From Limnanthes douglasii subsp. nivea (taxonomy: Eukaryota; Streptophyta; Magnoliopsida; Brassicales; Limnanthaceae), in NCBI GenBank assembly GCA_036936605.1, contig JAUPFV010000002.1, positions 216,931,046 to 216,995,045 on the forward strand: DNA of 64,000 nucleotides. Reading direction: 5' to 3'. Positions within the stretch are counted from its first letter, which is position 1, and each line of letters starts with the position of its first letter. Both the position numbers and the translations under genes were made by a program. Shown here one piece after another: positions 55,991-64,000 of the stretch. The notes under the pieces are model-generated. The model made no database searches and was not told the origin of the DNA. It was given only the letters and a program-made list of their open reading frames with translations.

Positions 55991-56990
55991 TCCAAAGGCT
56001 TGGAAAGTATCTCAGGGGACATCAAATATTCTTTAATCTGGCGAAACGCGGCTGAACATTCCTCTGTCTAAATAAACCGTTTGGCATTCCTTAACACTTT
56101 AAAGAAAGGCGCACATTTATTTGATGAGCGAGAAATAAACCTATTTAATGCTGCCAACCTTCCTGTAAGAATCTAGACTTCCTTAATATTTCGAGGTGGG
56201 GTCATAGCTGTTAAAGCCGCTATGGATCAGCTTCGATGCCCCTTTCACTTATCATGTAGCCAAGAAATTTCCCCGATCGTACTCCAAAAACGCAATTCTC
56301 TGGATTTAATTTCAAATTGACTTTACTCAGATTATTAAAAGTCTCCTCCAAGTCAGAGAAATGATCTTCGTCCTGCAGACTCTTTACCAACATATCATCG
56401 ATGTAAGCTTCTACATTCCCTCCAATTTGCTCCTCAAAAGTTTTGTTGACCAAACGCTGATAAGTCGCCCCCGCATTTTTCAGGCCAAATGGCATGGCCT
56501 TATAACAATATAATCCTCATCCAGTGATAAACGATGTGCTTTCTTCATCTTTTGCATCTAATTTGATCTGATTATACCCTGAATAGGCATCCATGAAAGA
56601 TAATAACCGATTACCAGAAGTAGAGTCCACTAACTGATCGATTCAGGGTACCGGGAAAGGATCCTTTGGACAAGCTCTATTTAGGTCCATGAAATTCACG
56701 CACATCCTCCACTTACCATTCTTTTCCCTGACCAAGACTGGATTTGAGGCCCATATAGGGTACTGCGACTCTCGAATATGACTTATGCTTAATAATCGTT
56801 CAACCTCTAAGAGAATAGTTGTAGACTTCTCCTGAGAAACAGGTCTTCTTTTCTTAGTACAATAGGTCAAACATCATGTCGTACCGCAAGTTTATGACAT
56901 ATTATATCTGAAGGTATTCCTGTAATATCCTCCCAGCACCAAGCAAACATATGTAATTTGTTCGATAAAAATGCAATCAATTTTTCTCTG
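55991..56990 (-). pseudogene. Element C reverse transcriptase (broken)
   Basis: The fingers (56870-56643) have IRESQYPIWASNPVLVREKN, then RACPKDPFPVP. The middle part (56640-56500) has single stops. The palm (56495-56220) reads MPFGLKNAGATYQRLVNKTF, then the catalytic AYIDDMLVKS, intact. The connection (56220-55991) is degraded. Confidence 0.85.
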
Positions 56991-57136
56991 AAATTAATAG
57001 AAAGATTTACTCCAACCTTCAAAACTTTTCCTTCTTCAACCTTATGCTCCTCATGATCCTCATCCGGAACCAGAAATCCGGGGGCCTCCCTCAGATCATC
57101 ACAAGGAGTGATTACCGAAGAAGTCTCCTTTAATTG

Positions 57137-57710
57137 CTACGCTTTTTCTGATGCTTCTTCCCGAACTCCTTTCGAAGATAAAGCTATCTGATAACATTCT
57201 CGAGCCATCTTCTGGATGCTCCTGATCGTCCTTATATTGTACCCTACCACATATTTCAGGCATTGGTGTACTATCGATATAACACCATGCATCCTGGATA
57301 GCCAAGAGCGACCCAAAATTGCATTGTATGAAGTTGGTGCGTCTACGACTATAAACAAAACTTCAACTTCCTTCTTGAACGGCCCACGACCGAGCTCCAC
57401 CATACACTGAAACTCTCCTACGACTATTGTTGTTTCTCCTCTAAAACCCACTATAATTCTGTCGGATCGTCATATAACCGGTGGGCCAGAAATTCTCCTG
57501 TAGGTACTCATAAACAAAATATTCGCGGAACTTCCCGTGTCAATAAGTATCTTTTGAACTTGGTCTCCGGCGATACCCGCAACAATCACCACCGCATCTT
57601 CATGTGGACCCGCTACATTCCTCATATCATCATCATCAAAACATATGAGAGGAGAGGGCAATCGATGCATCTGCGCTGAAACTCCTGCCTCAATTTGTGT
57701 GGTTAGATTC
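57137..57710 (-). pseudogene. Element C aspartic protease
   Basis: The active site is VQKILIDTGSSANILFMST (about 57545), intact, preceded by GPHEDAVVIVAGIAGDQ. After a frame break at about 57470 the rest is open at 57451-57137: GFRGETTIVVGEFQC, then NAILGRSWLSRMHGVISIVH. It aligns with the protease of B along its length. Confidence 0.8.
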
Positions 57711-59542
57711 ACCATATGTCTTTTCCGCGAACTATTAGAGTTCTCCGAAATGGTATCTCCTCCGAAGATAGCTAGTGACTCGAAAAAAGCACAGAGGTCA
57801 TTAACTTTCCCCCTTGGAATAATATCCTCTACCATGTTCACGTTATTTCTCCCTTCATTGGGATCCAGATATTCTACCGCAACATCAAAAGCATCAACCT
57901 CTTCGGAAATTACCATCGTTGTGTCAACATTCTTTGGAACAACCTTTACTGCAACATTTCTATGGGAGTGCTTTTTCACGAATTCTAATAACATTTCATT
58001 TTCAATTAAAGCTTGCACTTCTTTTTTCAAAGCGATACATTCCTTAGTGTCATGCCCAATGTCCTCATGGTACTTACAGAACCTGTTAGCACTTCTGCTT
58101 TCCCTCAGAGTTTGAATTGGAAAAGGTTTTCTGAACTGCACTGTTGATCTTGCCCTATCAAATATCGTAGCCACATTCTCCATTAACTCAGCCAAATAGT
58201 CCGGACGAATCCATTTGTTCGAAATTGGCCTTGTTCCTTGGTTGTAGCTTTGCTGGTTCGTTCTCGGCCTTGGCGGATACTGACCCGCACCTTTGGCTTG
58301 AAAACTAGCTCGAGGCCCTTGATTACTAGACTCAAACTTTTGAAATTGGTTATGGTCAAGTTGATCACTTGATCCTTTCTCGGATGCATGAGTTTCCTCC
58401 ACTAAAATTATTTTCTCAACTTGATCCAGTAATGCCCCAAAAGTCATTGCCCGACTCTCTGCAACTGTATCCTTTAAGAGTCCGGGAAGAAGACCCATCC
58501 TGAATGGTGGGAGTCCTACAGAATCTTTGTAATACTTCATGTCGGTTTTTGTTTTAACGAATAAGTTGGTGTAATTCTTCAAGCTTTCCCCGACCTTTTG
58601 CCTACAATAGATTATCGTGTCACCATTAGCTCAAAATTTCTTGCTCCCCACAAAATACTGTCTAAAGATATTCCAGAACATGCCGAACTTCTTTATCGAG
58701 CCCTGCGAAATCTTGTTATACCACTTGGAAGCCACCCCTTTGAAAGTCTACGAAAATGCTCTACACAGCAATTTGTCATTGTCGTCGAAATTGATCATAA
58801 AATTTTTGAATTGCTCGATGTGATTGTCAGGATCCTGCGTCCCATCAAACTTTTCTAGATTTGAAATATCAAAGTGCTTTGGGAGGTTTCCCGCTAGAAT
58901 TTCTGAGGACAAAGGAGAAGCTCTCCAATTATGATTAGTCCGGTAGACATTATCTCTTGCATTTTCATGGTTTGGAAAATAGAGTCCCTCCTCGGATGGC
59001 AGAGTGTACTGATGCTGCCACTCCGAATTCCGCTGATCAACATTTTGGTTCCCAGAAGAAAAATTCATTTGGTAATAACCTTGCTCATAAGTATGGGTGT
59101 GATAATTCTTTTCCCTCGGATATTTTCTCTCAAAACTCCTTCCCCTTCGGTGTTCCGCATGCCTTCTGCCATATCTTTTCTTTCGATGACTCCTCCTCGG
59201 AGACGATTCTGGTGAACTGTAAAGAGAATAATCACTCGACTCGGAGGATTCTAAGTGACGCTTTCCTTTCCTCCTCGAAGAACGTCGTTCATGACCTCTA
59301 TATCTATCATCTCTGTTTTTAGGACGAAGGTCTGTTTCACGCTCTTCTTTCCCCCTTTCAGGCTCTCTTCTCACCTCGGAACGAAGATTCGCCTGACCAA
59401 TTTCTTTTTCCGCCCTCAATTTTTCAATCTCCAGTAGTAACTCATTCTTTTGAGCCATCAGAGCCAAGTCATCAAAGGTTTCTCCGACGCGCTGACCACC
59501 ATGCGCTCCAAATTCCATGTCGTTCCGATAAGTGTTCCCCAC
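57711..59542 (-). pseudogene. Element C gag (nearly open)
   Basis: The N-terminal part (59542-58748) has a helix (LALMAQKNELLLEIEKLRAE), then a long Arg/Ser/Tyr-rich stretch and LAGNLPKHFDISNLEKFDGT. The capsid centre (58747-58583) is frameshifted. The next open piece (58582 onward) has FRMGLLPGLLKDTVAE, a Gln/Ser-rich linker and the zinc-knuckle CKYHEDIGHDTKEC. Only a few lesions separate it from a complete reading frame. Confidence 0.85.
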
Positions 59543-59649
59543 AAGATTCTCCTCATAGTCCTAAACAAAATCATCCCCTTGCTCTTCCATGATTCCACTA
59601 GGATTATGAACAATTTCTAAAAAACGATTGTCGTTAGGACAATCTTCGC

Positions 59650-59667
59650 TTCCCACTAATGGCGCCA
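59650..59667 (-). promoter_or_regulatory. Primer binding site of element C
   Basis: The minus strand reads TGGCGCCATTAGTGGGAA one base after the LTR end (TTCATCA). TGGCGCC... sites are typical of Tat and Athila elements. Confidence 0.75.
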
Positions 59668-59668
59668 C

Positions 59669-60008
59669 TGATGAATTAGGAATTCGCTTGAGGATAATTA
59701 TGTGTAAAACTATTATTTGAGGGGCCAAACTGCAATCGTATTACTTCTTAAGGATCTTGTAGAGAGAGAAATTGATACATTCTAGAGAGAAAATAATATT
59801 ATATTAATCAACCAACTTTATCAACTTGTGTGAGGTCTTTTTATAGTACAATGATGGCCCTACACACCTTAATTCCCAACAATAACTCATATAGTCCTTA
59901 TATTTTATTATTTATTTATAATGGGTACTCTTATAATACGTTTTCCTATTCTTCCCTCATACAAACTCTTATTTCCCTATTTCATGTGTATTTTATTCTC
60001 CCTTATCA
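59669..60008 (-). repeat. 5' LTR of element C
   Basis: 340 bp, TGATGAATTAGG to CCCTTATCA on the plus strand, then GTAAT. The minus strand contains a TATA-like ACTATAAAAAGACC (59847-59834), the probable start region of the element transcript. Confidence 0.9.
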
Positions 60009-60694
60009 GTAATAAAATTATAATTTTTCATTATTTCCAAGAAAAATACATCGCCTTTTATAGTAATAATGGTAGGCCTTTAGACCTCCACCATTAGCCC
60101 ATTTCTACCTAATTCACTCCATTAACTTAATAAATTAAAACATATTTAGATCTTATTAGATAAGATACCCTTAGTGTCACACATATGTTGGGGTTTAAAC
60201 TAAAAATTAACTATCGGTTCAAAGTTTTACCGATTCGATACGAGTCTGATAAAATACTTGTAATAATTGTGGGAACAGAAGAGGACTAGGATATTTGGCC
60301 AAGCCTCAACATTCGAGATCATCCAACACTGCACGACCAAGCACAATAACCCATGGCTACGCAACACTACACGACCGGGCGCAAAAACACATGGCAGCGT
60401 AACGCTGCACGACCATGCACAATGACACATAGTCATCTAACGAACTATAAACAAGAGGGACCTAACCTGATGGTGAGGTCCGTGTAGGTCCGGTCACTAT
60501 TATATGACTATGAGAAAAAAACATGGTCGCACGGTGGTGCAGGGTCGGGAGAAGATGCCTAATCGTGCGACGGTGCAAAATCTGGAAGGAATTGGCCTCA
60601 CAATCCAACTCCCGATTAGCCAAGGGTGTACACTAGTGACCTTTATCACACCTAGACACCATAACCAAATATTTGTTTGTGTTATCAATGAGTC
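60009..60694. repeat. Dispersed repeat R1, copy 2 (middle part)
   Basis: Continues 49172-49449 after element C and aligns with 20251-20909. It shares aatacatcgccttttatag and the GC-richer block of cacgaccgggcgcaaaaac and catggcagcgtaacgc motifs. The match ends at gtgttatcaatgagtct. Confidence 0.8.
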
Positions 60695-61241
60695 TCCATT
60701 ACACTACCACCATTGAAATTACGGATCCCACACTTGACAAGTGTAGAAATCGTATGTGATAAAATACAGATAAAATATCTGATATTGTACTACACAACAA
60801 CCACAATGACGTACCCTCTCTCCCCCTCCCTTTTCTCCCATTTGATAAAGCACCCGGAGGTCCAAAAATAGTTTCACCAACAAAGAGAAACCTACTGAGG
60901 ATTCTTCCAAATTAAGATAACTATATAAAAAGTAAGTGATTTATTTGTAAAATGAATGAAGAGCTAGAGCGAATAATCGAAATAGAAATAGAGAGAAAAT
61001 GTAACCCATTATATAAAATTAATACAAGTGTTGATCATATTATTCTTCAAATTCTTAATATATTTATCTCATTGATCTTCTTTATTTTACACTTTCAAGT
61101 GTTAGTCGTCACGTGATTTTTAGCTTCGCAAATCAACATATATACTATGAAAAATGAATCAATTATAGAAAGTAATTTAAATTTCTAATTTAATAATTTG
61201 ATTTATATATGTTATACTTACAAGTAATGAACTTTACGCAC
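60695..61241. other. 547-bp segment present in R1 copy 2 only
   Basis: R1 copy 1 runs from gagtct to TACCAATATAG (apart from element B), while copy 2 has this segment between gagtct and CACCAATATAG. It is AT-rich with a short pyrimidine-rich block (60811-60840) and has no coding similarity. It is either an insertion in copy 2 or sequence deleted from copy 1. Confidence 0.5.
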
Positions 61242-61411
61242 CAATATAGTTTCCATGTTTAGCTTTACGTTTTCATGACATGATAAATTGAGAACATCTA
61301 ATTAAATTGAAGCGTGGTCGTAATTTTCAAATTTTTGTTTAATAATTTACTAAAGTATAAGAATTTTTACTTTTTATATTATATTCGTGTTTAGTTTTTT
61401 TATGTTAAAGA
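61242..61411. repeat. Dispersed repeat R1, copy 2 (right part)
   Basis: Matches 30874-31047 through cgtggtcgtaattttcaa and aagaatttttactttttata. It breaks off at a T run followed by unrelated sequence. Confidence 0.75.
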
Positions 61412-61850
61412 TATTTTTTTGTGAATAAAAACATTAATTAAAGCAAAAGATGTTCATACAAAAATCTATGGGCATACCTCGAGGAAAGAGTGAGACTGAA
61501 AGGAATCGATCAGTTTCAAAACTACATGAATAGTGAAAATAGAACAATACGATTAAAATAGAGAGACAAGGATAATAGTCTCAAAACTAGAGCAAAAACC
61601 AACTATCCAAAAGGGAAAAAAAATGAGGATCATAGGAAAGTCAGTTGGGCAGACGTCTAAACACTGAAGAACGGAGATCGAAGTCAGCCAACTGGTGCGA
61701 CACCCTAAAGTTCTGCAAGTAAGTTGAAAGGAGAAACAAACATCAAGTCAGTAAAAAGAACTACGTGGGCCAGCGAATCTTGGTGCCATGGAATCTAAAC
61801 CAAATAGCGAATCTTGGTGCCATGTAAAATATAACTAGAAAATATGTTTA
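61405..61850 (-). mobile_element. Possible LINE 3' end (truncated)
   Basis: On the minus strand the sequence ends CTTTAATTAATGTTTTTATTC and a run of A's (61411-61405), the usual plant LINE 3' end. The R1 match stops exactly here. The rest is non-coding. A short duplication, agcgaatcttggtgccatg, occurs at 61776-61794 and 61805-61823. Confidence 0.35.
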
Positions 61851-62520
61851 CTAGTTACTAAAATACCGATATTTATATGTTTTCCAATAATATATCGGTC
61901 TTTGAGTAATTATTAGAGTCAATAATATATTTATGTTTATTTCTTCATAATATCCAATGTTTATTTAGTTATATTTGATTTGGTTTAAAACTTTATGTCT
62001 ATACTTTTGTTTTAAATAAAAATTAAAATTAAAATTGAGTTTGTTTGGATCGGACCAGATTAATTCGACCAATCCAAATAATAAAAATAATGTTTGCGGG
62101 CCAGACCGGACCGATCCGCTGACATAAACAATACGAGTTCGAGTTCGAAAATATTAAACCCGTTACGGATCGGACCGGGTTCAGATTCGAGTAAAAAACA
62201 ACGGGTATAAGTGGATCAGCGCGAACCCAGTCCGAACCCTTGCCATCCTTTTTTGTACCGTTTATTAATTTAGGCAAAATTTAGAGATATATTACTAATT
62301 CAGAACCAATTACAACGTTTAAGAAAATATAGGGGCTAAAAGTAAAGTCTCCAAAAGTTATAGATCAAAACGACTTATACAGCGTACGTTTTGATTTCAC
62401 CTTCAACCTTACGAACCAAAAAGAAATCCTAAATCAGCTTCGAACCCTAAGCTTTCAAACCTTCTCCTCCACAACCATAACCCTAATCTTCTAGAAATTC
62501 CACCAAAGATAGGCATTTTG
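61851..62520. other. No recognisable gene
   Basis: AT-rich first, then a run of cggaccgg and cgggttcg-type motifs at 62050-62240 with several near-palindromes (cggatcggaccggg). No protein I recognise. Confidence 0.35.
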
Positions 62521-64000
62521 CTTTCAATTAATCCACATAGTTGATACCTAAGCCTTCAAGAAAAATGATAGAAAAACAATTAGGTGGAGCATCAAAATTG
62601 CTCCACTTGACTTTCTGCTTGCACCTGATCGTCCATTTGGAAATCCAAATCGGCAGCTCTGGCTTCGGCAGATCGTCAGCCAAGCCTTCAGGCAGGGAGG
62701 GTAAGTATTTTTTGCAATAAATTCCACCGGTCCTTTGCAACCAGACTCAATATCTACTCTTTTCTAATTATTTTTTCGACAGAGAAGAAGGTCATTCAAT
62801 AATGTCAGCGTTTCCGCAAGAATCGGATTAGATTTACCGATTGCCCTTCCTCTGCCAGTAATCAATTCACCATGCGAGTTTCTGAGTACCAGACCATATG
62901 CAGCCTCGCCATTCAGATTACAGGCTGCATCGATGTTGAGTTTCATTCTTCCTTCAATCGGGTGAGCCCATTTTGAGTAAGTCGTCTTCTTTTTCTTGTT
63001 TAAAGTAAAGCAACATCCTAATGTTAGTCCTGCATTATAAGCATTTTTCCAATGCTTATTAGATAGTTTGTTAGAAACATCAAATCCATTAATAACTTTA
63101 TAAACATAGTGAATCGCCGATTCAATAAAAGGACTAAGAATCTTAAATTGTTTCTCATTTCTGCATTTCCACACTGCCCAACAAATAATAGGAGGTATCA
63201 CATGAGTAATATGAACTTTTCGATTAGAAAAATAAAACCATTCTCGAATTATATGAGTTAAAGTCATGTAGTTTTCGGTATTAAGCTTAAAACCCATACT
63301 AAAATGCTACCAAATACTCCAAGTAAACTTGCAATTAACAAATAAATGATTTTTTGTTTCACAGTTTTCACAAGACATACATTTTAAGGCTACGCTAACA
63401 TGTCTCTTTTGTATTATGGAACCAATAGAAACGTAATTTCTAATTAGCCTCCAAAGGAAGAAAGAGTACTTCCTTGGAGTAATTTGATTCCATATTTTCC
63501 TGAACAATGTAGACTTGTTAAAGTGTGTTCTAGTAGTCTCTCAGGTACTTCTTGTATTAAAATCAAGACTAGGAGAGTCAGACAAAATGAGAATGTCCTT
63601 CTTCATGGGGTCAACTTTGAATCTAGAGATTCGATTGATCTTGTCTGCACTTAAGAAGTTGTTAAGATATGTGAAATCCCACTTCCCCTCCTTCTAAAAA
63701 GCATTAACTTTCAGATCAAGAAACCAAACATTAGCATTAGGATATTTATAGTCAACAATTGGAGACTGGTCATGCCAGTTCTTCATCCAAAAATCTATTT
63801 CCCCACAACCTAAAATCCACCTAACATAAGGCTCAGAACTGTCTTTTATCATTTTTAATCTCCTCCATGTTAGAGATCGAGGCTTGTTATAGTCAGTTTT
63901 AAGAGGGTGCAAGTTCTTGTTATATGTATTATTCATCAAGTTAGAGCAAAGGTTATCAAATTTCCTATATCAAAACCAGAGATTTTTTTATAGAGTGTTC
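62521..64000 (-). mobile_element. LINE copy 3: zf-RVT and RNase H end, runs off window
   Basis: C-terminal part of a plant L1-type LINE ORF2. From right to left: WRRLKMIKDSSEPYVRWILG and FWMKNWHD (about 63870-63770), then the zinc-binding region IWNQITPRKYSFFLWRLIRN and CMSCENCETKNHLFVNC (63500-63320). The RNase H follows: MKLNIDAACNLNGEAAYGLV (about 62945), AETLTLLNDLLLC (62790), a stop, then RVDIESGCKGPVEF (about 62745), and a Trp...DAPPNC end near 62590. The terminal RNase H is typical of plant L1 elements. The RT and endonuclease would lie beyond position 64000. Confidence 0.85.

Larger units (their letters stand above)
49450..60008 (-). mobile_element. Element C: complete Tat-lineage Ty3/gypsy retrotransposon
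   Basis: 10.56 kb with LTRs at 49450-49778 and 59669-60008 and TSD GTAAT (49445-49449 and 60009-60013). On the minus strand it has PBS, gag, protease, RT, RNase H, second RNase H and integrase. The convergent antisense gene (50563-53387) and polypurine tract follow. It sits inside repeat R1. Stops and frameshifts affect most genes, and the LTRs differ by many substitutions and at least one indel. It is an old insertion but structurally the most complete Tat copy here. Confidence 0.95.

Noticed and set aside
49450..60008. Endogenous plant pararetrovirus
   Set aside because: LTRs, target duplication, integrase and Tat-type second RNase H show an LTR retrotransposon; no movement or coat protein pattern is seen.

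Overview
This is plant nuclear DNA, probably from a dicot. It is AT-rich and made almost entirely of retrotransposons, many inserted into one another. No intact host gene is visible. The plant assignment rests on Tat-lineage Ty3/gypsy elements with a second RNase H, a chromodomain-bearing gypsy element, plant-type L1 LINEs ending in an RNase H, and a decayed AIG1-like GTPase. The species cannot be read from the sequence.

Layout. (1) 1-9797, element A: a heavily decayed Tat element on the plus strand, cut by the window start, with a convergent minus-strand gene at its 3' end. A single LTR (9551-9797) joins it to the PBS and gag of another Tat element, E (to about 11110). (2) 11111-20007: old sequence holding an AIG1 pseudogene, a 91-bp tandem array, a chromovirus integrase scrap, one spliced-looking exon and a LINE fragment. 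(3) 20013-31047: dispersed repeat R1 interrupted by Tat element B (minus; one LTR, no 5' LTR). (4) 31536-45320: one L1-type LINE on the minus strand, split by chromovirus D (32653-37271, TSD CATTA) and by F, a large LTR element without coding capacity (38933-43545, TSD ATGTT). (5) 45560-49449: a second copy of the 14-15 kb repeat family in inverted orientation, a candidate MITE, and the left part of a second R1 copy. (6) 49450-60008: complete Tat element C (minus, two LTRs, TSD GTAAT) inside R1 copy 2. (7) 60009-64000: the rest of R1 copy 2 and another LINE running off the window.

How the genes work together. In A, B and C, gag-protease-RT-RNase H-second RNase H-integrase is read one way and a separate gene faces it from the 3' LTR side. 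In all three that antisense gene has its own TATA box, a bZIP-like upstream motif, a shared central domain, one intron at the same place in the protein, a charged and coiled-coil tail, and an end a few hundred bases from the integrase stop. Its conservation across three diverged copies is the most interesting signal here. All copies carry stops or frameshifts, so none looks autonomous today. B has the least damaged polymerase gene (603 uninterrupted codons).
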